Shown here: one piece after another, positions 53,046 to 61,714 of the stretch
Numbering within the stretch: the first letter of the stretch is position 1
Layout: each line of letters begins with the position of its first letter
From: Luteolibacter sp. SL250
Lineage (GTDB): Bacteria; Verrucomicrobiota; Verrucomicrobiia; Verrucomicrobiales; Akkermansiaceae
Direction: 5' to 3'
Assembly (NCBI RefSeq): GCF_026625605.1
Contig: NZ_CP113054.1
Span: forward strand, 744,001-808,000
DNA: 64,000 nt
The notes under the pieces: generated by a model
Told to the model about the DNA's origin: nothing
What the model saw: the letters and a program-made list of their open reading frames with translations, nothing else
The model's database searches: none
Position numbers and translations under genes: made by a program

Positions 53046-54722
53046 ATGCTTCCATTCTACGTCATCGGCCACCGCAATCCGGATACGGATGCGATTTGTT
53101 CCGCCATCGGCCATGCCGCCCTCCTGAGGGCCTCCGGCGAAGTCCCGAATGCGATCGCCGCCCGCTGCGGGGATCTGCCGCAGCGGACCAGATGGGTGCT
53201 CGACAAGGCGGAGATCGAGCCGCCGGTCTTGTTGAACGATGTGCGGGTTTCCGCAGGCATGCTCTGCCGCCGGGACATCGTCCAGGTGGAGGAAAGTGAT
53301 ACTTTCCTGACCGCCTACCGGCGCCTGCTTTCCTTCGGGGTGCGCAGCGCCCCGGTCGTGGATGCGGTTGGTGGACTACGCGGGATGCTGCGCTACCTGG
53401 ACCTGCTCGGCCTTCTGCTGCCGCCGGAGACGGATGGGATGAAGGTGCGGACCGTCCATGTTTCCTTCTCAAAGGTGGTGGACACCCTCCAGGCCACCAG
53501 CGTGGGGGCGGATCTCCCTCCTGCGGAGTTGGAGGAGGAACTCATCCTGCTGGTGGGTGCTTCCTCCCAGAACACGGTGGACAAGCGTCTGAAGACCGCG
53601 AAGCAGGAAGGTCTGGTGGAGCGCTTCCTGGTGATCTGCGGCGACCGCCCGATCGTCCAGCGATACGCCATCGACCACGGCGCGCGCGGTTTGCTCGTCA
53701 CCGGTGGAAACACCGTCACCCCGGACATCGCCGCGTATGCGAAGAAAAAGGGGGTTGTGGTGCTGCTCTGCCACCAGGACACCGCCAGCGCCTCCACCCT
53801 CCTGCGGTGCTCCCGCACGGTGAAGCACGTCATGACGTCCAACATCGTCACCATTGGCTCCAACGAGCCGGTCTCCCGCCTCCGCAAGCGGCTCACCGCC
53901 CTCGACCAGGACCTGTTCCCCGTGATGGAGCAGGGCAGCGGGAAAATGATCGGCGTTCTTTCCAAGTCCGACCTCGTTGATCCGCCGCGCATCCGTCTGG
54001 CGCTGGTGGACCACAACGAATACGCGCAGGCCGTCGCAGGGGTCGAGGAGGCGGAGATCACGGAAGTCATCGACCACCACCGGCTGGCGGGAAACCTCGT
54101 CTCGCGCGAGCCGATCCGTTACCTCAACGAGCCGGTCGGCTCCACTTCCACGCTGGTGGCGCGGAAGTTCCTCCACCGTGACCTCACCCCGGATGCGGGG
54201 GTGGCCATGTGCCTCTGCGCGGGCATCGTTTCGGACACGCTGTGCCTCACCTCTCCGACGACCACCCTGCTGGACCGGGAGATGCTCAACTGGCTGTGCA
54301 GGATCGCGGAGATCGACGCGGAGGAATTCACCGAGGAATTCTTCGCGGTCGGTTCCTTGATGGCCACCGGCACCCCGGAGGAGATCCTGAATGCTGACCG
54401 CAAGGAGTTCACGGAGGACGGCATGACCGTCAGCATCTCCCAGGTGGAGGAACGGGATCTCCATGGCTTCGGTCCGCGGCGTGAGGAGCTGGAGTGCGTC
54501 CTCAAGGAGCTCGTGCGGTCGAAGAACTACGCGTTCGGCGTCCTGGCCATCACCGATGTGGCCCGCCACCACAGCGTCATCCTCGCGGTGGGTGATGAGC
54601 CGATCCTCAACCAGTTCCCGTTCAAGCGGACGGACACGCATCTGTTCGATGCTCCGGGCGTCGTCAGCCGGAAGAAGCAGATCTTTCCTGCGGTCAGCGA
54701 GGCGATCCAGAATTCGAGGTGA
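53046..54722 (+). CDS. ppaC: Manganese-dependent inorganic pyrophosphatase with regulatory CBS/DRTGG insert
   Basis: 558 residues. DHH-family phosphoesterase: HRNPDTDAICSA near residue 8, VDHNEY (about 320), EVIDHHRLAG (about 340), and the DHHA2 domain to the end with SRKKQIFPAV. Between the first motif and the DHH motifs lies a large insert with two CBS motifs and a DRTGG-like part, as in regulated family-II pyrophosphatases, where adenine nucleotides or Ap4A control activity. It hydrolyses pyrophosphate in the cytoplasm. It starts 97 bases after the luxR-type gene. Confidence 0.92.
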   Translation: MLPFYVIGHRNPDTDAICSAIGHAALLRASGEVPNAIAARCGDLPQRTRWVLDKAEIEPPVLLNDVRVSAGMLCRRDIVQVEESDTFLTAYRRLLSFGVRSAPVVDAVGGLRGMLRYLDLLGLLLPPETDGMKVRTVHVSFSKVVDTLQATSVGADLPPAELEEELILLVGASSQNTVDKRLKTAKQEGLVERFLVICGDRPIVQRYAIDHGARGLLVTGGNTVTPDIAAYAKKKGVVVLLCHQDTASASTLLRCSRTVKHVMTSNIVTIGSNEPVSRLRKRLTALDQDLFPVMEQGSGKMIGVLSKSDLVDPPRIRLALVDHNEYAQAVAGVEEAEITEVIDHHRLAGNLVSREPIRYLNEPVGSTSTLVARKFLHRDLTPDAGVAMCLCAGIVSDTLCLTSPTTTLLDREMLNWLCRIAEIDAEEFTEEFFAVGSLMATGTPEEILNADRKEFTEDGMTVSISQVEERDLHGFGPRREELECVLKELVRSKNYAFGVLAITDVARHHSVILAVGDEPILNQFPFKRTDTHLFDAPGVVSRKKQIFPAVSEAIQNSR

Positions 54723-54737
54723 GAAGGAGCGCGGACT

Positions 54738-55391
54738 TCAGGGCGGGGAGAACCGTTCTCCGAGAAAGCGGAACGCATCGGGATGGAGTCCCCGGACTTC
54801 ATAGCGATCCCCGGTCTTCTTCCGGCATGTCAATCTCCAGGTGAGCATCCGGAAAGAAATGGACGCGATGAGCGAAAGACCGAAAAGCATCGCGATCCCG
54901 GTGGAGACCGCAGGGTGAATCCGTCCGGAATTTGCCGCAAAGATGAGCGAGGCCAGCGTGACCGCCATCATGGCGTTGATCAGATTGCCCATCCGGGCCT
55001 TCAGGTTCGAAGCACGGGTCGTGAAAACCCGGATCCGGACGCTGCTGAGAAAAACTCCGGAGATCAGATAGAGGGTAATGGCCGCCGCTCCGGAGATCAG
55101 GAGGAAAGGGGAAAGCCCGTGGGGAAACCGGAAAAAACCTCCACCCGCGAGGCCCAGGACAGCCCCGGCAAACGTCATCCGGTGCCATGAGGGCGAATAG
55201 CGGATCGGGAGGCTTCTGAGGGTCATCCTTTCTTCCGAAACACCGCTGAAAGGATCGACCATGGGCAACTGCGCGTCCTGCCTCACCATCAACCTGCCTC
55301 CGTCAAGCATCCAGCCGGTGGAGAGGGGGGCATCCGGCACTTCGTCCCCATCGTCCGGCCTGCCGGGAGGGGCGTAGGGATTTTCGCTCAT
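54738..55391 (-). CDS. Hypothetical membrane protein with NPYAPP N-terminus
   Basis: 217 residues. It begins SENPYAPPGRPDDGDE, an N-terminal pattern common in small membrane proteins of Verrucomicrobia and Planctomycetes. Four hydrophobic helices (about 75-95, 97-115, 135-155, 160-180). No enzyme motif. Its start overlaps the rlmN stop by four bases (ATGA), so it is translated with rlmN; the link may only be positional. Confidence 0.65.
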   Translation of the reverse strand: MSENPYAPPGRPDDGDEVPDAPLSTGWMLDGGRLMVRQDAQLPMVDPFSGVSEERMTLRSLPIRYSPSWHRMTFAGAVLGLAGGGFFRFPHGLSPFLLISGAAAITLYLISGVFLSSVRIRVFTTRASNLKARMGNLINAMMAVTLASLIFAANSGRIHPAVSTGIAMLFGLSLIASISFRMLTWRLTCRKKTGDRYEVRGLHPDAFRFLGERFSPP

Positions 55392-56473
55392 CGTTGCTTC
55401 ACCGGGGCCTCGATGATGCCTTCCTGCGTCTCCTGCTTCAGCCGGAGCTGGCCGCAGGCGGCGTCGATGTCGTGGCCCTTTTCAAGGCGGAGCGTGGCGG
55501 AGACGCCGGCGTTTTTCAGGACATCCTGGAAGGCGCGGCAGTGGCTCACGGCGGGGCGTTTCCAGTCCAGTCCCTCGACCGTGTTGTAGGGGATCAGGTT
55601 CACCTTCGCGTGCAGCTTGCGGGCGTGCCGCGCGAGGATCGCCGCCTGTTCCAGCGAGTCGTTCACGCCCTGGATGAGGATGTATTCCAGCGTGAGTTTC
55701 TGGTTCTTGCGGGAATTCCAATAGTCGAGCGCGTCGAACAGCTCCGCCACCGGCCACTTCTTGTTCACCGGCATGATCTGGTTGCGCACGTCGTCGGTCG
55801 CGCCGTGGAGGGAGATGGCCAGGCGGATCTGCTGCGGATGCTCCGCCAGTTGGCGGATCTTCGGCACCAGGCCGGAGGTGGAGATGGTGAGGTGGCGCGC
55901 GCCAAGATGAAGCGACTTTTCCCCGGTGATCAGGCCGATGGCGGCCAGCAGGTTGTCCAGGTTGGCCAGCGGCTCACCCATGCCCATGAAAACGAGGTTG
56001 TCCACCCGCTCGCCGGAAAGCTGCTCCGCGGATAACACCTGCCCGGCGATTTCCGATGGATCGAGGTTCCGGGTGAATCCCGCGAGGCCGGAGGCACAGA
56101 ACCTGCAGCCGTAGGCGCACCCCACCTGTGAGGAAACACAGAGCGTCCGACGGTCCGATTTTTCGCCGTAAAGCGCGGGGTTCGCCGGGATGAGGACGCT
56201 TTCCACGTAGCGGTGGTCATGCAGGCGGAAGAGGAACTTCCGCGTCGTGTCGTGCGATCCCTGGGTGTGGGTGTGCTCCAGCGCGCCGAGGCGGAAATGC
56301 TCCGACAGCTTTGCCCGCAGGGCGGCGGGCAGGTTCGTCATCGCGTCGATGGAGGTGACCTTTTTCTTCCAGATCCATTCCATGATCTGCCCGGCGCGGA
56401 ACGCAGGCTCTCCGGCCTCCTTGAGAAAGGAAGAGATCTGTTCCTGGGATTGACCGGTCAGGGCGGGGAGCAT
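55388..56473 (-). CDS. rlmN: 23S rRNA/tRNA adenine-C2 methyltransferase RlmN
   Basis: 361 residues, radical-SAM fold: CxxxCxxC in VGCAYGCRFCASG (Cys119, Cys123, Cys126) and a second conserved Cys near the C-terminus in HDIDAACGQL. It methylates C2 of A2503 in 23S rRNA and A37 in some tRNAs. The ATG at 56473 gives the standard start; the longer open frame upstream is antisense to rmuC. RmuC lies upstream on the same strand with a 13-base gap. Confidence 0.95.
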   Translation of the reverse strand: MLPALTGQSQEQISSFLKEAGEPAFRAGQIMEWIWKKKVTSIDAMTNLPAALRAKLSEHFRLGALEHTHTQGSHDTTRKFLFRLHDHRYVESVLIPANPALYGEKSDRRTLCVSSQVGCAYGCRFCASGLAGFTRNLDPSEIAGQVLSAEQLSGERVDNLVFMGMGEPLANLDNLLAAIGLITGEKSLHLGARHLTISTSGLVPKIRQLAEHPQQIRLAISLHGATDDVRNQIMPVNKKWPVAELFDALDYWNSRKNQKLTLEYILIQGVNDSLEQAAILARHARKLHAKVNLIPYNTVEGLDWKRPAVSHCRAFQDVLKNAGVSATLRLEKGHDIDAACGQLRLKQETQEGIIEAPVKQR

Positions 56474-56486
56474 GGCTGGAAGGATA

Positions 56487-58088
56487 TTAACCCAAAGCGG
56501 AGCGCAAGTCATTCGCCGCGCTGCGGGCGCTCGCCGGCGCATCCGGGACGAAGGTGAAATCCTCGTCGCCCGGGTCCAGGCTGGCCGCATCCGGAACGGG
56601 GATCGGCTCGTTGGATTGGTGGGTGGCGGCGATGTCACGCGCCTTTGCCAGTGCGGCCAGCGCGTTGGCCGGGATCTGCGGACGGACCGGCGGGGCGGAG
56701 TCGGGAGCCGGTTCATCCGGAGCGACGAGGCGCGGCGTCTTGTCGATCGGTTCGAGATTCTGGATCGAGGCGGAGTCCGGAGCGGCCTTCAGTTCCTCGA
56801 ACTTGCGGGCGGCGGGCAGCACCCGCGTTTCCAGGGAACCGACGGCGCTGTTATAGCTGTCCACCGCATTGCCGAGCGAACGCCCCACCTTGGCGAAGTG
56901 CTCCGCCAGCTTGCCCAGCCGCTCATGCAGCGTCTTGCCGAGCTGGGAGATCTCGCGGGCGTTTTCCGCGATGGATTCCTGCCGCCAGCCGTAGGCCACC
57001 GCGCGGAGCAGCGCGATGAGTGTGGTGGGGGTGGCCAGGATCACGCCTTCCTTCACGCCACGCTCGATCAGGGTGGCGTCGTGCTGGAGGGCGGCGGAGA
57101 AGAAGGACTCGCTGGGCAGGAACAGCACGGTGAACTCCGGTGCTTCCGCGAACTGCGCGCTGTAGTTTTTCGAGGCGAGCTGCTGGATGTGGTTGCGCAC
57201 CTGCTGGGCGTGCTTCTGGAGCGCCAGATCCCGCAGGGTTTCGTCGCCTGCTTCCAGCGCGTCGAGGTAAGCGTCCATCGGCGTCTTGGAGTCGACCACG
57301 ATGGTCTTGCCGGCCGGCAGCCGCACGATCAGGTCCGGGCGGAGGCGCCTGCCCTCGTCATTTGCGGTCTGGTGCTGGGTTTCGAAATCGCAGTGCTCCT
57401 GCATCCCTGCCAGCTCGACCACCCGGCGGAGCTGGAGTTCCCCCCACTGGCCGCGGCCGGTGGGCTGGCGCAGCGCCTTCACCAGCGAGGCGGTTTCCCG
57501 TTGCAGGCCGAGCTGGCCTTCGCCAAGGGCGCGGACCTGTTCCTTCAGCTCCGCGTAGGCGCCCTCGCGGGCTTTCTCGATCTCGCCGATGCGCAGCTCG
57601 AATTTCCCCAGCGACTCCGCCACCGGGCGGATGAGCGTTTCGATGGCGGTCTTGCGCTTTTCGATCTCGCCTTTCGCTTCCTCCGTCTGGGTGGAAAGGG
57701 AGGACTTCGCGAGCTGGAGGAACTGTTCCGTGGAGGAGCGGAGGGCATCCGCGGAGAGGGCCTTGAAGGTGTCGGACAGCTTGACCTCCGCCCGCTCGAT
57801 CAGCGCCTGCTTTTCGGCGGCGGCCTTCATTTCCGCCTCATGACGGGAGCGGGCCTCCGCCAGTTGGGTGCGGAAGTTCTGTGCTTCGTTTTCATTCCGC
57901 TGGGATTCCTCCGTGGTCCGGGCGAGCCGCGCCTCGATCTCCGTCGAGCGCCTTTCCTCCGCCTTCACCCGTTCCTGGGCGGCGGAAACCTTCGCCTTGC
58001 CGATCAGGGAAGTGATGATCCATGCGATCAGAAATCCCGCGGCGGCGGCGATGATCTGGGGTAGGTGGGGCTGGATTTCGGGAGGCAT
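56487..58088 (-). CDS. rmuC: DNA recombination protein RmuC
   Basis: 533 residues. One N-terminal membrane helix (about 8-28), a long coiled coil (about 30-190), and the RmuC nuclease-like domain with [27 protein letters not shown] and [11 protein letters not shown]. It limits recombination between inverted repeats, probably as a membrane-attached nuclease. The C-terminal 90 residues are Pro/Ala-rich. Start ATG 58088; the upstream open frame has no homology. Confidence 0.93.
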   Translation of the reverse strand: MPPEIQPHLPQIIAAAAGFLIAWIITSLIGKAKVSAAQERVKAEERRSTEIEARLARTTEESQRNENEAQNFRTQLAEARSRHEAEMKAAAEKQALIERAEVKLSDTFKALSADALRSSTEQFLQLAKSSLSTQTEEAKGEIEKRKTAIETLIRPVAESLGKFELRIGEIEKAREGAYAELKEQVRALGEGQLGLQRETASLVKALRQPTGRGQWGELQLRRVVELAGMQEHCDFETQHQTANDEGRRLRPDLIVRLPAGKTIVVDSKTPMDAYLDALEAGDETLRDLALQKHAQQVRNHIQQLASKNYSAQFAEAPEFTVLFLPSESFFSAALQHDATLIERGVKEGVILATPTTLIALLRAVAYGWRQESIAENAREISQLGKTLHERLGKLAEHFAKVGRSLGNAVDSYNSAVGSLETRVLPAARKFEELKAAPDSASIQNLEPIDKTPRLVAPDEPAPDSAPPVRPQIPANALAALAKARDIAATHQSNEPIPVPDAASLDPGDEDFTFVPDAPASARSAANDLRSALG

Positions 58089-58140
58089 GGATTTGTCCTT
58101 GCGGGAAAGTGAATGCTGGCTTTCGTAATGGGTGTCGCGT

Positions 58141-58168
58141 TGCTTGTCCGCCCATTCGGGCGGAAGCA
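58141..58168. other. Strong hairpin in the rmuC/sodB divergent gap
   Basis: TCCGCCC (58147-58153) and GGGCGGA (58158-58164) pair around ATTC, and TGCT/AGCA extend the stem with a two-base bulge. It lies 27 bases before the sodB ATG, so it is probably in the sodB leader, or forms a cruciform-type site near the promoters. There is no T-run. Confidence 0.5.
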
Positions 58169-58195
58169 CAAGACCCAATCCTACCTCTCATTATT

Positions 58196-58819
58196 ATGGC
58201 CAGAACTCTCCCGGAACTCGGATACGCCTACGACGCGCTCGAACCCCATATCGACGCGAAGACCATGGAAATCCACCACTCCAAGCATCATCAGGCGTAC
58301 ATCACCAACCTGAACAACGCCACCGCGGGCAAGGGCGACCTCGACGCGAAAAGCTCCGAGGAGCTGGTGAAGGACCTCGCTTCCGTCCCGGAAGACATCC
58401 GCACCGCCGTCCGCAACAACGCCGGTGGCGATGTGAACCACGCATTTTTCTGGAAAGTCATCGCCCCGGGCGGTGCCAAGGCACCCTCCGGCGACCTCGC
58501 CGCTGCCATCGACGCCGCGTTCGGTTCCTTTGACGCGTTCAAGGAAGCCTTCGCAAAGGCAGGCGCCACCCGCTTCGGCTCCGGCTGGGCATGGCTGGTC
58601 AAGGGCGCGGACGGCAAGCTTTCCGTCGGCTCCACCGCCAACCAGGACAGCCCGATCATGGGCAAGGCCGTCGCCGGCATCGAAGGCACCCCGGTCATCG
58701 GCCTGGATGTCTGGGAGCACGCCTACTACCTCAACTACCAGAACAAGCGCCCGGACTACATCGCCGCGTTCTGGAACGTCGTGAACTGGGACGTCGCCGC
58801 TAAGAACTTCGGCGCGTAA
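58196..58819 (+). CDS. sodB: Superoxide dismutase, Fe/Mn family
   Basis: 207 residues. Metal ligands: His27 in [12 protein letters not shown], His in [10 protein letters not shown], Asp and His in [11 protein letters not shown]. It turns superoxide into oxygen and peroxide. The residue pattern ([12 protein letters not shown]) does not clearly tell iron from manganese. ATG at 58196 follows ATTATT. A strong hairpin lies upstream and a terminator downstream, so it is a single-gene transcript. Confidence 0.95.
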   Translation: MARTLPELGYAYDALEPHIDAKTMEIHHSKHHQAYITNLNNATAGKGDLDAKSSEELVKDLASVPEDIRTAVRNNAGGDVNHAFFWKVIAPGGAKAPSGDLAAAIDAAFGSFDAFKEAFAKAGATRFGSGWAWLVKGADGKLSVGSTANQDSPIMGKAVAGIEGTPVIGLDVWEHAYYLNYQNKRPDYIAAFWNVVNWDVAAKNFGA

Positions 58820-58847
58820 TTTCCCGGACCTCAATCCTTCATGCGAG

Positions 58848-58884
58848 CGGACGCTGCCTTTGTGGGCCGCGTCCGTTTGTTTTT
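58848..58884 (+). terminator. Intrinsic terminator after sodB
   Basis: CGGACGC (58848-58854) and GCGTCCG (58869-58875) form the stem, followed by TTTGTTTTT. It lies 28 bases after the sodB stop. Confidence 0.8.
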
Positions 58885-59161
58885 CCCCGACAGGGCTCCG
58901 GTGGGGGCGGAAACCGAAATTCAGACGAAACGGGATCTTCATGCCGCTTTCATGGCATGCCGCTGATGTTTGTTTTCGCGATATCGGCAAGGTACGTGTC
59001 GAAACGCCGTCTCGTGCCCGCCCGATGTGGGGGAAGCCCGGATTCACCGTAGTCCCGGAGGCCAGCGCGTGGACGTCAGGGAGGGACTCCATCAACCGCC
59101 CGATGGAGCTTTTGAAGGAAAAGGGGTTACAAGACGTCCAAGCATCATGTTAGATCCTGTT
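58885..59161. other. 277-base leader/gap before the LOG-family gene
   Basis: No credible protein is encoded here; a plus-strand frame across it has no good start and no domain. Two hairpins are visible: CATGCC/GGCATG near 58939-58958, and CTCCATC (59087-59093) with GATGGAG (59102-59108), followed by CTTTTG. It may be an untranslated leader for the LOG gene. Confidence 0.35.
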
Positions 59162-59971
59162 ATGAAAGCAAAGACACCCCAATCTCCCACACCGCCAGCG
59201 GATGTCAGTGAGGAGGAGATCCGCCAGCAGGAGGTCTTCGAGCTGGAGTCACCGGACCGCACCTGGCTTTCCGGACCGCGGTCACGCTGGCGGGATGCGA
59301 TGACCCTTTTCCATGTTTGCAGGGATTTCATCCGCGCGTTCCGCACGCTTCATTTCGCGGGGCCGTGTGTGACCATCTTCGGCTCGGCGCGGACCATGCC
59401 GGGGTCGGACTTCTACCGGATGGGGGAGGAAATGGGCGCGGCCTGCGCCCGCCTCGGCTTCACGACCATGACCGGCGGCGGGCCGGGCATCATGGAGGCC
59501 GGGAACAAGGGGGCCTTCGAGGCCGGGGGGTGCTCCATTGGCGTGAACATCGAGCTGCCGTTCGAGCAGCACCTGAACCCCTACGTCCACCGGTCCGTCA
59601 CCATGCGCTACTTCTTCACACGGAAGACCATCCTGGTGAAGTATTCCTACGCCTTCGTGGTGCTGCCGGGTGGTTTCGGTTCACTGGATGAAATGTTCGA
59701 GACGCTGACTCTCATCCAGACCGGCAAGTTGCGGAACTTCCCGCTCATCCTGATGGGCAAGGACTACTGGAAACCGCTGATGGAGCTGGTCTACCATATG
59801 GCGGAGGAGGGGACCATCAGCCCCGGGGACCCGGATCTGATCTTTGTCACCGACGATGTCGAGGACGCCGCCGCCCACCTCCAGCGCCATGCCGTCCGGC
59901 AGTTCGGCCTGCGCCGGAAGGCGGTGCCGAGGGCCATCAAGATCCTCGGTGAAAGGGCCGTGGAGGGTTGA
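59162..59971 (+). CDS. LOG-family protein (TIGR00730; cytokinin riboside 5'-monophosphate phosphoribohydrolase-like)
   Basis: 269 residues. Motifs: VTIFGSARTMPG, TMTGGGPGIMEAGNKGAF, FTRKTILVKYSYAFV and LPGGFGSLDEMFETL, the PGGxGTxxE-type motif of LOG enzymes, once mislabelled lysine decarboxylase. These hydrolyse nucleoside 5'-monophosphates to the base and ribose 5-phosphate. The frame is also open from an ATG at 59147; I use 59162 because it follows a short non-conserved lead. The gene end holds the promoter of the next unit. Confidence 0.88.
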   Translation: MKAKTPQSPTPPADVSEEEIRQQEVFELESPDRTWLSGPRSRWRDAMTLFHVCRDFIRAFRTLHFAGPCVTIFGSARTMPGSDFYRMGEEMGAACARLGFTTMTGGGPGIMEAGNKGAFEAGGCSIGVNIELPFEQHLNPYVHRSVTMRYFFTRKTILVKYSYAFVVLPGGFGSLDEMFETLTLIQTGKLRNFPLILMGKDYWKPLMELVYHMAEEGTISPGDPDLIFVTDDVEDAAAHLQRHAVRQFGLRRKAVPRAIKILGERAVEG

Positions 59972-60001
59972 CTTTCCTGGGTGTGGACATAATATGTCCA
60001 C
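59968..60001 (+). promoter_or_regulatory. Promoter with overlapping palindromic operator for the toxin-antitoxin pair
   Basis: TTGACT (59968-59973), 16 bases, TAATAT (59990-59995). The perfect palindrome GTGGACATA A TATGTCCAC (59983-60001) covers the -10 and ends at the base before the antitoxin start codon. Transcription would begin about base 60002, so the mRNA is probably leaderless. Autoregulation by the antitoxin or the complex is typical of such pairs. Confidence 0.65.
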
Positions 60002-60259
60002 GTGAAGACAGCCACGGTCCGTGAGTTGAGGAACGAGTTCGCCAAACTCGAGGCTTGGCTCGGTGAAGGCGAGGAAATCCGGATCGAGAAACGCGGTGAA
60101 GTCATCGCGGTTCTCAAGCCTGTCGGGCCGGACTCCCCGGTGCCGTTCCGGATGCCCGACTTCAGGGCTAGGCAGAAGGCGATCTGGGGGGAGCGTGTTT
60201 TCACCCGCCAGGAGATCGACGACATGCGTGCCGATGAGTTGGAGGGGGAGGAAGGATGA
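60002..60259 (+). CDS. Type II antitoxin, Phd/YefM-like
   Basis: 85 residues. The start MKTATVRELRNEFAKLEAWL forms the Phd/YefM DNA-binding fold, followed by EEIRIEKRGEVIAVLKPV and an acidic C-terminal tail that would bind and mask the toxin. GTG start at 60002, directly at the expected transcript start. The stop overlaps the toxin ATG (ATGA), as in most such pairs. Confidence 0.82.
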   Translation: MKTATVRELRNEFAKLEAWLGEGEEIRIEKRGEVIAVLKPVGPDSPVPFRMPDFRARQKAIWGERVFTRQEIDDMRADELEGEEG

Positions 60260-60726
60260 AAGTCTTTCCCGATACCTCCCTGCTCTGCGCCCTCTACCGC
60301 AGGCAGGTGAACAGTCCTGAAGCGATCACATTCATGGAACGGCATGCCGCCGCGCTTCCGGTTTCAGGATTGCTGTTGCTGGAGTTCCGGCAGTCCGTCC
60401 GGTTGCAGACGAGGCTGTTTTCCCTGGACCGCCGGAAAGGGTTCCCGGAGAGCGAAGGAGCGCGGATGTTGCGGGACCTCCAATCCGACCTTACCGATGG
60501 CGTTCTGAAAATCGAGGGGGTGGATTGGGCGGTGGTACACCGGATTGCCGAGACCCTCAGCAGCGTCCACACCCGCGGGAGCGGGAACCGGCTTGTGGAT
60601 ATCCTCCATGTGGCGACTGCGTTGCACCTCGGTGTGGAGGAGTTCCTGACTTTTGACGCCAACCAGAAGGCGCTCGCCGAGTCGGAGGGAATGAGCGTCC
60701 CGTTTCAGGCTTTCGGCAGGAAATAG
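60256..60726 (+). CDS. PIN-domain toxin (VapC-like ribonuclease)
   Basis: 156 residues, PIN fold: Asp6 in VFPDTSLLCALY, Glu in LLLLEFRQSV, Asp in LVDILHVATALH and Asp in FLTFDANQKAL, which together form the Mg-binding acidic site. Such toxins cleave tRNA or rRNA. It is somewhat longer than a standard VapC. Its last 22 bases overlap the end of the uracil-DNA glycosylase gene on the opposite strand. Confidence 0.85.
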   Translation: MKVFPDTSLLCALYRRQVNSPEAITFMERHAAALPVSGLLLLEFRQSVRLQTRLFSLDRRKGFPESEGARMLRDLQSDLTDGVLKIEGVDWAVVHRIAETLSSVHTRGSGNRLVDILHVATALHLGVEEFLTFDANQKALAESEGMSVPFQAFGRK

Positions 60727-61586
60727 CCCCGCTGCTTGTCGGAGATGGGCAGGCCCAGCTTCTCCATCACCGCCAGCATGTCCTCCCACAGCAACCGCTT
60801 CGCGTTGCCGGTGGCGCCGCTCTGCAGCAGGTAGCTGGGGTGGTAGGTGACGCGGGCGGGGATGCCTTCCAGATCGTGCCACTTCCCGCGCATCCCGGTG
60901 ACGGCCCCCTGGAGGCCGAGCAGTCCTTCCGCGGCGGTGCCGCCGAGGGCGATGATGCACTCCGGCTTGATGATCCCGATCTCCGCACGGACGAAGGGCA
61001 TGCAGGACGCCATTTCCTCCGGGGTCGGTTTCCGGTTGTTCGTCGTCTGCTTCGGCAGGGCCGGGCGGAATTTGACGATGTTCGAGATATAGACCTCCTC
61101 ACGCCGCAGGCCCATGGCCTTGAGGATATCGTTGAGTTTCTGGCCTGCGGGTCCGACGAACGGTTCCCGCTCCTTTTCCTCCTGATAGCCCGGGGCCTCA
61201 CCCACCAACATCAGCCGCGCGGCGGGATTGCCCACGGCGAACACCATGGTGTCCCGCAGCGTGCCCAGCGACCGTGCCGCGGGCCAGGACTCCGCCTGGC
61301 TGCGGAGGGACGCCAGCCGTTCCTCACGGGAAATTCCTTCGGCCTGGACGGTGCCGGCTGCCGCAGTGGGGTATGAAGCCGGGGTTTCCGGCTCCAGGTT
61401 GAAATTTTCCATCTCCGCCGGGGCGGAAACCGGAGGCGCGGGAGCGGCCGCACTTTTTCCGGAGCGGGAACGCTCGAACAACCCCCGCAGGCCATCGCGG
61501 GCCTCCTCGTCGAGGTGGATGTGCGACACGCCCCGCTCCTGCTCGGAACGGAGGAACTCGATGAGAAGATCGACGGGACGGGACAC
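60705..61586 (-). CDS. Family-4-like uracil-DNA glycosylase lacking most Fe-S cysteines
   Basis: 293 residues. The catalytic region GEAPGYQEE plus PFVGPAGQKLNDIL and the HPS motif in TYHPSYLLQ match family-4 enzymes, which remove uracil from DNA. Family-4 enzymes use four conserved Cys to hold a 4Fe-4S cluster. Here the first pair is absent (region AESWPAARSLGTLRDTM) and KCRP is KFRP; only one Cys in MASCMPF remains, plus one in KPECIIALGG. The N-terminal 100 residues are an extra Pro/Ala-rich region. GTG start at 61586; no better ATG is seen. Confidence 0.82.
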   Translation of the reverse strand: MSRPVDLLIEFLRSEQERGVSHIHLDEEARDGLRGLFERSRSGKSAAAPAPPVSAPAEMENFNLEPETPASYPTAAAGTVQAEGISREERLASLRSQAESWPAARSLGTLRDTMVFAVGNPAARLMLVGEAPGYQEEKEREPFVGPAGQKLNDILKAMGLRREEVYISNIVKFRPALPKQTTNNRKPTPEEMASCMPFVRAEIGIIKPECIIALGGTAAEGLLGLQGAVTGMRGKWHDLEGIPARVTYHPSYLLQSGATGNAKRLLWEDMLAVMEKLGLPISDKQRGYFLPKA

Positions 61587-61714
61587 GCCAGAGGCATAGC
61601 GGGACCGCGTGGAAGGTGCAACCGCTGCCTGCCGGGAAATCCCATGCGGAAAAATTTTGGAGGAAATTCCTTAAAAACAACGTATTGTCGCCCCGGCCGA
61701 ACGGCCTGGAGATT

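Noticed and set aside
53469..54641. 390-residue minus-strand open frame opposite the pyrophosphatase
   Set aside because: Antisense shadow without domain; the plus-strand gene has intact DHH motifs.
56472..58064. 530-residue plus-strand open frame opposite rmuC
   Set aside because: Leu/Gly/Arg-rich antisense shadow of a high-GC gene.
58860..59153. 97-residue open frame in the sodB-LOG gap
   Set aside because: No good start, odd composition and overlap with the sodB terminator.
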